Part shown: positions 1 to 7,550 of the stretch, in pieces
Numbering within the stretch: position 1 is the stretch's first letter
How the letters are laid out: each line of letters starts with the position of its first letter
Source: JAWVFM01 sp963823245
GTDB lineage: Bacteria > Actinomycetota > Thermoleophilia > Solirubrobacterales > 70-9
Assembly: GCA_963823245.1 (NCBI GenBank)
Contig: CAWGKQ010000006.1
Location: forward strand, 135,828 to 199,827
Direction of reading: 5' to 3'
DNA length: 64,000 nt
Notes under the pieces: generated by a model
Seen by the model: only the letters and a program-made list of their open reading frames with translations
Databases searched by the model: none
What the model was told of the DNA's origin: nothing
Made by a program: the position numbers and the translations under genes

Positions 1-1
1 C

Positions 2-37
2 GAGCTGCTCCAGGAAGACGGGAGGTTCTGTGTATGA
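2..37 (+). CDS. C-terminal end of an unidentified upstream gene (partial)
   Basis: Only eleven codons and a TGA stop are inside the window, reading ELLQEDGRFCV in the second forward frame. The same bases can also be read in the first frame to a stop at 100-102, so the assignment is weak. No domain can be recognised from so short a piece. Genes of vitamin B6 synthesis often precede yebC in actinobacteria, but nothing visible supports that here. Confidence 0.2.
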   Translation, partial: ELLQEDGRFCV

Positions 38-38
38 G

Positions 39-149
39 GGGCTTTGCCCCGAAAGAGGCGTGTAAGGCCGCCGGGAGGCGGCCGCAGAAGATTTGCGTCT
101 GAACCCGGGCAGGCCGGTAACCGGGCGTCCCGCCGCCCGGTTTCCGGCC
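39..149 (+). terminator. Run of three strong hairpins before yebC
   Basis: Three inverted repeats follow each other. The first is GGGGC/GCCCC with a TTT loop (39-51). The second is GGCCGCC/GGCGGCC with a GGGA loop (66-83). The third is a 16-bp stem with one mismatch, GGCCGGTAACCGGGCG at 112-127 pairing with 134-149. The last stem would make a strong factor-independent or bidirectional stop for upstream transcription, although no long T run follows. The closeness of the hairpins could also mean a structured RNA. No known RNA family was recognised. Confidence 0.4.
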
Positions 150-280
150 ACTCGGCATCCCATAGCTCCTAGGCATGACCGCCGCACGACTGTCGGCGAC
201 TAGTTGCCTGGGTCCCGGTCGCTTTAACAGCGCCGGTCGCTGAAAGTTGCGGTTCGCCGAGCGGACGTAACATCAGGCCC

Positions 281-1030
281 ATGTCCGGCCATTCCAAGTG
301 GGCGTCGATCAAGCACAAGAAGGCGGTCACCGACGCACGCCGCGGCCAGCTCTTCACCAAGCTCGCGCGCGCGATCTCCGTCGCCGCGCGCGAGGGCGGG
401 GGGGACCCGGAGGCCAACTACACGCTGGCGGCGGCGATCGAGAAGGCGCGCGGCTACTCGATGCCGAAGGAGAACATCCAGCGCGCGATCGATCGTGGAA
501 CGGGCGCGGGCGCGGACGGCGAGCAGATCGAGCGCGTTATCTACGAGGGCTACGGCCCCGGCGGCGCGGCGATACTGGTCGAGGCGCTCACCGACAACCG
601 CAACCGCACGGGCGCCGACGTCCGTCACCTCTTCGACAAGCACGGTGGCAACCTGGGCGAGCCCGGATCGGTGGCCTGGGTCTTCGAGAAGCGAGGCGTG
701 GTGACCGTCGACGCAGACCGCTACTCGGAGGACGATCTCCTCGTCGCGGTGGACGCCGGGGCGGACGACGTCGCGGCCGACGGCGACATCCTCAAGGTCA
801 CGAGCGATCCAGCGAACCTCGCCGCTGTGCGAGAGGCCCTCACCGCGGGCGGCGTCGAGGTCGACTCGGCGGAGATCGCAATGGAGCCCAAGTCGACGGT
901 CGAGGTGGGGGAGGGCGAGGCGCGTCGCCTCCTGGCGCTCGTCGAGGCGCTCGACGAGCTCGACGACGTGGAGGCCGTGCACGCGAACTTCGACGTTGCG
1001 GACGAGATCCTGGAGCAGGTCGCGGGCTGA
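281..1030 (+). CDS. yebC: YebC/PmpR-family regulator
   Basis: The 249-residue protein opens with MSGHSKWASIKHKKAVTDA, the hallmark N-terminus of the YebC/PmpR/TACO1 family, and has the normal length. Family members bind DNA as regulators, and some are reported to help ribosomes through proline stretches; the sequence does not say which applies here. The ATG at 281 is chosen because it begins the conserved motif exactly. No good Shine-Dalgarno sequence is visible upstream. It lies 50 bases before ruvC, the usual order in many bacteria, and is probably co-transcribed with ruvC-ruvA-ruvB. Confidence 0.95.
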   Translation: MSGHSKWASIKHKKAVTDARRGQLFTKLARAISVAAREGGGDPEANYTLAAAIEKARGYSMPKENIQRAIDRGTGAGADGEQIERVIYEGYGPGGAAILVEALTDNRNRTGADVRHLFDKHGGNLGEPGSVAWVFEKRGVVTVDADRYSEDDLLVAVDAGADDVAADGDILKVTSDPANLAAVREALTAGGVEVDSAEIAMEPKSTVEVGEGEARRLLALVEALDELDDVEAVHANFDVADEILEQVAG

Positions 1031-1080
1031 CTCACGCGCCCGGAAAGAGGCATCCGGGGGCGGGTCCAGAATCACTACGC

Positions 1081-1596
1081 ATGATCGTCGTCATGGGCAT
1101 CGACCCGGGCGTCGCCAACACGGGCTTCGGCGTCGTCCGCGTCGCGGGCAGCCGCATGAGCGCCATCGACGGCGGCGTCGTCGAGTCGTCGGCCGACGAG
1201 CCTGCGGCCAATCGGCTCGTTCGGATCCACTCGGCTCTCGAGGAGCTGATCCGCTGGCACGAGCCGGTCGCGGTGGCCCTCGAGGAGGTCTACTTCGGGA
1301 AGAACGTGCGCTCGGCGATCGCCGTCGGCCAGTCCCGCGGCGTCGCGATGCTGGCGGCCGCCCAGCGCGGGATTCCGTGCTTCGACTACAGCCCGCAGGC
1401 GGTGAAGATGTCCGTCTGCGGCTCGGGCTCGGCGGCGAAGCGCCAGGTACAGCGCATGGTGGGCGCGCTCCTGGGGCTACCGCGCGCCCCCGCCTCCGAC
1501 CACGCGGCCGACGCTCTCGCGATCGCGGTCTGCCACGCGAGCCACTCGGGGGCCGACCGCGCCGTCGCGGCCGCGCTCGCGGGGGCCGCCACGTGA
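1081..1596 (+). CDS. ruvC: Holliday junction resolvase RuvC
   Basis: This is the nuclease that cuts four-way DNA junctions with RuvAB during recombination repair. It has 171 residues. The RNase H fold residues are visible: Asp8 in MGIDPG, Glu68/69 in LEEVYFGKN, and His141 with Asp144 in SDHAADALAIA. Many RuvC proteins have Asp where this one has His141; His there is known from Thermus RuvC. The start could be ATG 1081 or ATG 1093; the first is used because a short lead before the first strand is normal. Its TGA overlaps the GTG of ruvA, which suggests coupled translation. Confidence 0.96.
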   Translation: MIVVMGIDPGVANTGFGVVRVAGSRMSAIDGGVVESSADEPAANRLVRIHSALEELIRWHEPVAVALEEVYFGKNVRSAIAVGQSRGVAMLAAAQRGIPCFDYSPQAVKMSVCGSGSAAKRQVQRMVGALLGLPRAPASDHAADALAIAVCHASHSGADRAVAAALAGAAT

Positions 1597-2189
1597 TCGC
1601 CTCGGTCAGCGGCGAGGTGCTCGAGAGGCGCCCGGACCACGTCGTGGTCGAGTGCGCCGGCGTCGGGTACCGGCTCACGGTCTCCGGTGAGACGCTTCGC
1701 TCCGTTCCCGCCGTCGGGAAGACGGTGAGCCTCCACGCTCACCTCGTCGCCCGCGACGATTCCCTCGCCCTGTACGGATTCGCGAGCCAGGAGGAGCGCG
1801 ACCTCTTCCTGAGCCTGACCTCCGTGGCGGGCATCGGCCCGAAGGTCGCGATCGCCATCCTCTCCGGGGGCTCACCACGCGACCTCCTGCGCGCCATCGC
1901 CGCCGGCGACGCGAAGCGATTCCAGGCCGCACCGGGCGTCGGGAAGCGCACGGCCGAGCGGCTCATCGTCGAGCTTCGCGAGAAGGTCGCGGGCGAGCTC
2001 TCAACGGAGATCGCCGCATCCGGCCCGGCCGGCGACGAGGACGAGCGAATCCTCGCCCGCGAGGGCCTCGTGAACCTGGGCTTCGAGCTGGCCGAGGCTG
2101 AGCGGCTGCTGATCGACGCGGACGGAAGCACGCCCGAGGAGTTGATCTCGGCCGCGCTGCGCCGAGCGGGCCAGGGGGCGCGCTCGTGA
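1593..2189 (+). CDS. ruvA: Holliday junction branch migration protein RuvA
   Basis: RuvA binds the four-way junction and loads the RuvB motor. The 198-residue protein has an N-terminal OB-fold domain (about 1-63), then two helix-hairpin-helix segments around VAGIGPKVAIAILSG and APGVGKRTAERLIVELR, then an acidic linker and a C-terminal domain III (about 150-198) that contacts RuvB. The GTG start at 1593 overlaps the ruvC stop as GTGA, and its own stop overlaps ruvB in the same way. The three genes therefore form a tightly coupled ruvCAB unit. Length and motifs are normal. Confidence 0.96.
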   Translation: MIASVSGEVLERRPDHVVVECAGVGYRLTVSGETLRSVPAVGKTVSLHAHLVARDDSLALYGFASQEERDLFLSLTSVAGIGPKVAIAILSGGSPRDLLRAIAAGDAKRFQAAPGVGKRTAERLIVELREKVAGELSTEIAASGPAGDEDERILAREGLVNLGFELAEAERLLIDADGSTPEELISAALRRAGQGARS

Positions 2190-3238
2190 TCAAGCGCGAC
2201 CCGGCGATCGAGGGCGCGCTCGAGCCCGACCGCCTCGCCGACCCGAGCCTCGATCGGGGCGAGGAGGACCTCGACCGCTCGCTTCGTCCCCAGCGCCTCG
2301 CGGACTTCGTGAACCAGGAGCAGGTGACCGGGCAGCTCGGGGTCTTCATCGAGGCGGCGCGGCGGCGCGGCGAGCCGCTCGACCACGTGCTCCTCGCGGG
2401 CCCGCCCGGGCTCGGCAAGACCTCCCTCGCGTACATCATCGCCGGGGAGCTCGAGGCCGAGGTGGTGCAGACGGCGGGGCCCGCACTCGAGCGCAAGGCC
2501 GACATCGCGGCGTTCCTGACCGGGCTCGAGCCGGGGTCGGTCTTCTTCATCGACGAGATCCACCGCCTGAACCGGGCGATCGAGGAGACGCTCTACCCGG
2601 CGATGGAGGACCGGCGCCTGCCGGTCGTCCTCGGGCAAGGAGCGGGAGCCCGGACCGTCACCCTCGACCTGCCGCCCTTCACGCTCGTCGGAGCGACCAC
2701 CCGCACAGGCCTGCTGACGACGCCGCTCCGCGACCGCTTCGGCGTCTGCCATCGCCTCGAGCACTACGGCGCCGAGCACCTGGCGCAGATCGTGCGCCGC
2801 TCCGCGGGGATCCTCGGGGTCGAGGTCGAAGCGGCCGGTGAGCGGGCGATCGCCGAGCGCTCCCGAGGCACGCCGAGGGTCGCGAACCGCCTGCTTCGCC
2901 GGGTGCGCGATTTCGCCGAGGTCCGCGGCACGGGCGTGATCACGGCTGACGTAGCTCGTGAGGGGCTCGGGATGCTCGAGGTCGACGAGGCGGGACTCGA
3001 TCGCCACGATCGCACGATCCTCGACACCATCGGGCGCAAGTTTTCGGGCGGCCCGGTGGGCCTCTCGACGCTCGCCGCCGCCGTCGACGAGGAGACCGAC
3101 ACGATCGAGGACGTCTACGAGCCGTACCTGCTCCAGCAGGGCTTGATCAAGCGGACGCCCCGCGGCCGCGTGCTCACCGAACGCGGCTTCGAGCACCTCG
3201 GGCTCGAGCTGCCAAGCGGGGCTGCAAGCCTCTTCTGA
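2186..3238 (+). CDS. ruvB: Holliday junction branch migration ATPase RuvB
   Basis: RuvB is the hexameric AAA+ motor that drives branch migration with RuvA. The 350-residue protein shows Walker A (GPPGLGKTS, residues 72-80), Walker B (FIDEIHRL), the sensor segment GATTRTGLLTTPLRDRFG with its arginine finger region, and a C-terminal winged helix ending in RTPRGRVLTERGFEHLG. The start is a GTG inside the ruvA stop (GTGA overlap). About 30 extra residues precede the usual SLRPQRLADF core, mostly charged. Nothing suggests loss of function. Confidence 0.97.
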   Translation: MIKRDPAIEGALEPDRLADPSLDRGEEDLDRSLRPQRLADFVNQEQVTGQLGVFIEAARRRGEPLDHVLLAGPPGLGKTSLAYIIAGELEAEVVQTAGPALERKADIAAFLTGLEPGSVFFIDEIHRLNRAIEETLYPAMEDRRLPVVLGQGAGARTVTLDLPPFTLVGATTRTGLLTTPLRDRFGVCHRLEHYGAEHLAQIVRRSAGILGVEVEAAGERAIAERSRGTPRVANRLLRRVRDFAEVRGTGVITADVAREGLGMLEVDEAGLDRHDRTILDTIGRKFSGGPVGLSTLAAAVDEETDTIEDVYEPYLLQQGLIKRTPRGRVLTERGFEHLGLELPSGAASLF

Positions 3239-3277
3239 GCGGCCGACCCGAGGCCGGGGTCTCGCTAGGCTTTCGGC

Positions 3278-3763
3278 GTGCCCTTCTTCATCTGCCCGAA
3301 TTGCGGGAACCGGGAGCTGTCGGGCGAGCGGACCGCTGGACTTTCGGCCCGCCCGAAGGGGTGCTCGAAGTGCGGCTTCGGCTTTCTGTTCGAGCTGCTC
3401 GACGACTACTACCCGGCGCCCGGCGCCGCCTTCTTCACCTGTGACCACGAGGGCCGCGTCCTCGACGTCGGCAAGAACGGCTTCGAGCTGACGGGGCTGC
3501 GCGACGAGGACGTGATCGGCCGCCCCGTGAGGGACGTCCTCGGGCTCGAGTGGGTCGACAAGGGTGACGGTGGCGAGTCCGCCGACACCAACGACGACGG
3601 CGTGACCGACCCGATCGAGACCACGCTCGAATGGGGGGTGCGCTCCCTGGGCAAGCAGGTGTCGGTGAACGCCGAGGGAGACCTTCCTGCCGAGGCCGTC
3701 GCGGACCTCTTTCCCGCCTACGACGACGACGGCGGGCTCCTGCTCGTCCTGACGCCGAAGTAG
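3278..3763 (+). CDS. Zinc-ribbon plus PAS-like protein
   Basis: The 161-residue protein starts with a zinc-ribbon pattern (CPNC at residues 6-9 and CSKC at 29-32). It continues with a PAS-like segment (about 45-100) that includes EGRVLDVGKNGFELTGLRDEDVIGRPVRDVLG, shown here in pieces as EGRVLDVGKNGFELTG and DEDVIGRPVRDVLG. The C-terminal third is acidic. No output domain such as a kinase or HTH follows, so it may sense or scaffold rather than signal directly. It starts with GTG and sits between ruvB and secDF, 39 bases after ruvB. The exact function is unknown; both domain calls come from pattern recognition only. Confidence 0.7.
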   Translation: MPFFICPNCGNRELSGERTAGLSARPKGCSKCGFGFLFELLDDYYPAPGAAFFTCDHEGRVLDVGKNGFELTGLRDEDVIGRPVRDVLGLEWVDKGDGGESADTNDDGVTDPIETTLEWGVRSLGKQVSVNAEGDLPAEAVADLFPAYDDDGGLLLVLTPK

Positions 3764-3803
3764 GCGCTCCTCCCGTGGGGTCCGAACCGAAGGGACGCCG
3801 CTA

Positions 3804-6707
3804 GTGGGCGGCAGGCGGCGAAACCTCTTCGTCCTGCTCATCGTGGCGGCGCTGTGCCTCGCCTCCGGCCTCGTGGTCGCGAGCCAGCAAACCAAGCTCG
3901 GACTCGACCTGTCAGGAGGAACCGAGCTCGTCTACCAGGCACGCCCGACGCCGCAGACGCCAGAGGTGACGCCCGACGCGATGGACCGAGCCATCGAGGT
4001 GATCCGCCGCAAGATCGACTCGTTCGGCGTGTCGGAACCCGAGATCTCGCGCCTCGGGAGCACGCAGCTCGTCGTCGGTCTCCCGAACGTCCAGAACACC
4101 GGCCAGGCGATCCAGCAGATCGGCAAGACATCTCAGCTCCACCTCTACGACTTCGAGGCGAATGTCGTCCCGAACCCCCAGCAGAAGTCGGCGCCGAAGG
4201 ACCCGACCAAGACGCCCGACCCGAACCCGAACGTCTACGCGTTCCCCAACCTCTTCACGGCCGTCAACTTCGCCTCGACCCAGAAGCCGTCGTGCCCGCA
4301 CAACGAGTGCACGACGACAGGGCCGACCTACTACCTGTTCGACAAGCGCTCGCACCGGCTCATCTCGGGGCCTGCGGAGCGGCGGAGCGACCTGTTCCTT
4401 CAGCTGAAGAACGAGAAGCAGCCGCCCGGCTCGGTCGTCATCACCGTTCCCCGCGGAACGACCGTGGTCGCCAACCCGTCGAAGCCCAGCGTCGACCTCA
4501 GCGTCAAGGACCTCGCGGGCGGCCCGCAGTTCGTTCTGCGCGACGCGGCGGCCCTGTCGGGAACCGACATCTCGAGCCCACAGCAGAACTTCGACCCGGT
4601 CACCAACCAGCCGAACGTGACCTACGACTTCAGCTCCGACTCCGCTCAGTCGGAGTTTCAGAAGGTCACCGCCGCGATCGCGCTGCGCGGCCAGGCGACC
4701 GCGCCGCCGGGGATCAGCTCCACCCAGGCCGACCAGTACTCCCAGCACTTCGGGATCGTCCTCGACAACCAGATGTTCAGCCTCCCGATCATCAACTTCG
4801 TCGAGAACCCGGGAGGGATCGATGGTCGCCAGGGCGCGCAGATCTCGGGCAACTTCACGATCGGCTCCGCGCAGGACCTGGCGCAGGTTCTCCAGATCGG
4901 CGCCCTCCCAGTCGATCTGCAGCTCATCAGCCAAAGCACCGTCTCAGCGAGCCTCGGAGCGCAGGCGCTCCATCAGGGCCTCGTCGCGGGCGCGGTGGGC
5001 CTCCTGTGCATCGTCCTCTTCCTGATCGCCTACTACCGGCTCCTCGGCCTCGTGGCAGTGGTCGGGCTCGCGATCTACGCGCTCTTCTTCTACGCCCTCA
5101 TCAAGCTCATCCCGATCACCCTCACGCTGCCGGGCATCGCCGGCCTCGTGCTGACGATCGGCGTCGCAGCCGACGCGAACATCGTCATCTTCGAGCGAAT
5201 AAAGGAGGAGGTCCGCGCGGGACGATCCGTCCTCTCGGCGATCTCTCAGGGCTATCGGCGCGGCATCGCGACCATCATCGACGCGAACGTCATCACGCTG
5301 CTCACGGCGTTCATCCTGTTCGTGCTGGCCACGGCCGGCGTAAAGGGATTCGCGTTCACGCTCGGCGTGGGCACGATCGTCTCGCTCTTCACCGCGGTGC
5401 TGTTCACGCAGGCGTTCCTCGGCACGTTCGCGCGTTCGCGGGTGCTTCGCTCCCCCGCGGCGCTCGGCGCGCGCAAGCGCCACTTCGAGTGGAACTTCGA
5501 CTTCACCGGCGCGAGCAAGTGGTTCTTCTCGATCTCGGGGACGATCCTGGCGATCGGCGCGATCTCGCTCGCGACCAGGCAGCTCAACTTCGGCATCGAC
5601 TTCACCTCCGGTGCGCGGGTCCAGGTGAGCCTCGAGAAGGAGGCGAGCGTCGACCAGGTGCGCTCAGCGCTTTCCGATGCCGGAGTGCCGGGCACGAGCG
5701 CGGCGAAGATCCAATCGATCTCGAACACACAGCTCGGGCCGAACTCCTTCCAGGTCGAGGGCAAGTTCAACTCGAACGAGGTGAACAAGGGGATCAAGAA
5801 CGCTCTGGAGAGCAAGTTCGGGATCGCCGGGGGCAGCAACGGCTACAACGGGCAGGTGGTCGGGCCGACGTTCGGCGCCGAGGTGGCGCGCAGCGCGGTC
5901 ATCGCGATCATCTTCTCGCTCCTCGTCATCTCGGTCTACATCGCGATCCGGTTCGAGGTGAAGTACGCCGTCCCGGTGCTGATCGCGCTGGCGCACGACA
6001 TCCTGATAACGGCGGGCGTGTACTCGATCACTGGCTTCGAGGTGACAAGCGGAACCGTCGCGGCCTTCCTCACCATCCTCGGCTATTCGATGTACGACAC
6101 GATCATCGTCTTCGACCGCGTTCGCGAGAACGTTCCGCGGATGCCGCGGGCGGCGTTCTCGCAGGTCGTGAACCGCTCGATGGCCGAGGTTCTCACCAGG
6201 TCGCTGATCACGGGTCTCTCCACGGTGTTCCTGGTCACCGTCCTCTACATCTTCGGCGGCACGACCCTGAAGGACTTCGCCTTCGCGATGATCGTCGGCG
6301 TCCTCTCCGGCGGTTACTCGTCGATCTTCATCGCCTCGCCCGTGCTCACGCACTGGAAGGAGCGCGAGCCCGCGTACCGCTCACGGCGGGCGCGGATCAT
6401 GGAGGCCATGGGGCGGGTGCCGACCTTCCCCGAGGAGAACGTGGTGGCGCGCGTCGATGACTCCGACGGGGCCGGCGAGGCGCCCGCGCCCGCGCGCCCC
6501 TCGACGCCCGCGAAGACGGCCACCGCCGCCACGGCGACGAAGCAGCCGCCGCCCGTCGTCGAGGCCGTGGTTGACGAGAGCCCGAACGGCGAGGCCGACG
6601 GTGCGGGTGAGCCTCCGGTGGAGGCGGCGTCGCGCCCCTCGCGCGCCGAACGCGAGAAGCGCCGCCGCCAGCAGCGCAGCCGTCGTAAGCATGGGAGGCG
6701 CAGGTAG
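3804..6707 (+). CDS. secDF: Fused preprotein translocase subunits SecD-SecF
   Basis: SecDF uses the proton gradient to help pull proteins through SecYEG. Here both halves are one 967-residue chain, as in Bacillus subtilis, while many actinobacteria have two genes. The SecD half has a first membrane helix (about 8-27), the D1 motif KLGLDLSGGTEL, a large periplasmic domain, and the D4/D5 helix TIGVAADANIVIFERIKEE. The SecF half starts near residue 560 with NFGIDFTSGARVQ and carries FLTILGYSMYDTIIVFDRVR. The last 100 residues are an Ala/Pro/Glu-rich tail ending in a very basic RRKHGRRR stretch. The GTG start at 3804 gives a short basic leader before the first helix. Confidence 0.95.
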   Translation: MGGRRRNLFVLLIVAALCLASGLVVASQQTKLGLDLSGGTELVYQARPTPQTPEVTPDAMDRAIEVIRRKIDSFGVSEPEISRLGSTQLVVGLPNVQNTGQAIQQIGKTSQLHLYDFEANVVPNPQQKSAPKDPTKTPDPNPNVYAFPNLFTAVNFASTQKPSCPHNECTTTGPTYYLFDKRSHRLISGPAERRSDLFLQLKNEKQPPGSVVITVPRGTTVVANPSKPSVDLSVKDLAGGPQFVLRDAAALSGTDISSPQQNFDPVTNQPNVTYDFSSDSAQSEFQKVTAAIALRGQATAPPGISSTQADQYSQHFGIVLDNQMFSLPIINFVENPGGIDGRQGAQISGNFTIGSAQDLAQVLQIGALPVDLQLISQSTVSASLGAQALHQGLVAGAVGLLCIVLFLIAYYRLLGLVAVVGLAIYALFFYALIKLIPITLTLPGIAGLVLTIGVAADANIVIFERIKEEVRAGRSVLSAISQGYRRGIATIIDANVITLLTAFILFVLATAGVKGFAFTLGVGTIVSLFTAVLFTQAFLGTFARSRVLRSPAALGARKRHFEWNFDFTGASKWFFSISGTILAIGAISLATRQLNFGIDFTSGARVQVSLEKEASVDQVRSALSDAGVPGTSAAKIQSISNTQLGPNSFQVEGKFNSNEVNKGIKNALESKFGIAGGSNGYNGQVVGPTFGAEVARSAVIAIIFSLLVISVYIAIRFEVKYAVPVLIALAHDILITAGVYSITGFEVTSGTVAAFLTILGYSMYDTIIVFDRVRENVPRMPRAAFSQVVNRSMAEVLTRSLITGLSTVFLVTVLYIFGGTTLKDFAFAMIVGVLSGGYSSIFIASPVLTHWKEREPAYRSRRARIMEAMGRVPTFPEENVVARVDDSDGAGEAPAPARPSTPAKTATAATATKQPPPVVEAVVDESPNGEADGAGEPPVEAASRPSRAEREKRRRQQRSRRKHGRRR

Positions 6708-6991
6708 TGGCCGCGCTCGTCTGGTTCGTCGTCGGGATCGCGCTCTGGCACTTCACGGTGTTCGTTCCCGACCGGTTCTGGGGCGGGATCGTCGGCGCCC
6801 TGCTGGGAGCCATCGTCGGCGCGATGCTCACCGGGGCGGCGGCGCAGATCGCATCGGGGAGGACGATCGGCGACACCGACCTCGTCACCGTGCTCGTCGC
6901 CGTGCCGGGCGCGCTGATCGGCCTCGCGGTCATCTACTTCATCGGCGCCCGCGCTGACGCCCTCGCCGGCATCGAGCGCACGCAGATCTAG
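6707..6991 (+). CDS. Small membrane protein, unknown function
   Basis: The 94-residue protein has about three hydrophobic helices: ALVWFVVGIALWHFTVFV, a Gly/Ala-rich GGIVGALLGAIVGAMLTGAA, and TVLVAVPGALIGLAVIYFIG. The glycine-zipper spacing in the second resembles GlsB/YeaQ/YmgE-type small membrane proteins, but the match is loose. Its GTG shares a base with the secDF stop (TAGTG), so it is probably translated along with secDF. It ends tail to tail with osmC, overlapping by 4 bases. Confidence 0.6.
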   Translation: MAALVWFVVGIALWHFTVFVPDRFWGGIVGALLGAIVGAMLTGAAAQIASGRTIGDTDLVTVLVAVPGALIGLAVIYFIGARADALAGIERTQI

Positions 6992-7490
6992 CGCGCCACC
7001 AGCTCGGCCTGGATCTCGGGCGCGTCGCGGAGCGTCTGGAGAACCGTGCAGTAGCGCTCCGTCTTCGCCATCAGCGAGTCGGGGTCCTCGGCGCTCGCGT
7101 CGGGCGCGTCGATCTCGCACCGGAGCCTGATCGCGTCGAAGCCCACATTGGCGTCGCGTGAGACCCCGAGCGTGCCGCGGAGGTCCAGGTCGCCCTCGAC
7201 CACCACCTCGATGGCCCGTGCCTCGATCCCCATGGCGGCGGCCACCATCTGGCACGTGACCTGCGCGCACGCGGCCAGCGCCCCGAGGAGCAGGTCGCCG
7301 GAGCAGGCAGCGGTACCGGGTCCGCCGACGCCCACGTGCGCCTCGGCCTCCTGGATCGCGCGCCCGAGGTCGACCGAGCAGGCGACCGGCTCGTCGCCCT
7401 CGGAGCCGCGAGCGGTCAGGGTGATCCGCGCGGCGCCGGGCTCGGAGCGGTAGCGTCCTTCAGGGGCTTCTGCGTCTCTCTCAAGTCCAT
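6988..7490 (-). CDS. OsmC-family peroxiredoxin-like protein (one frameshift)
   Basis: OsmC/Ohr proteins reduce organic hydroperoxides with two cysteines. Here they are in AACSGDLLLGALAACAQVTC (the SGD and ACA cysteines). The body is continuous from 7335 to the TAG at 6988. The start lies further up at ATG 7490, reading MDLRETQKPLKD, and the frame then shifts by one near 7455 into RYRSEPGAARITLTARG. One lost G, turning AAG-GAG-CGC into AAG-GAC-GC, would explain the break. Without the repair the only start would be the GTG at 7335, which drops the first beta strands. A sequencing indel is likelier than a dead gene. Confidence 0.8.
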
Positions 7491-7550
7491 GGCGTCAGGC
7501 TAACGCCGCCTGGGGGCGATTCCGTCCGGTCCGCCTCCTTAGCTGGTGGC

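Noticed and set aside
39..149. tmRNA, SRP RNA or RNase P RNA at the window start
   Set aside because: None of the conserved core sequences of these RNAs could be found.
1739..3895. Very long open readings on the strand opposite ruvA-ruvB-secD
   Set aside because: They mirror the codon bias of real genes on the other strand, contain no family motif and lie fully antisense to conserved proteins.
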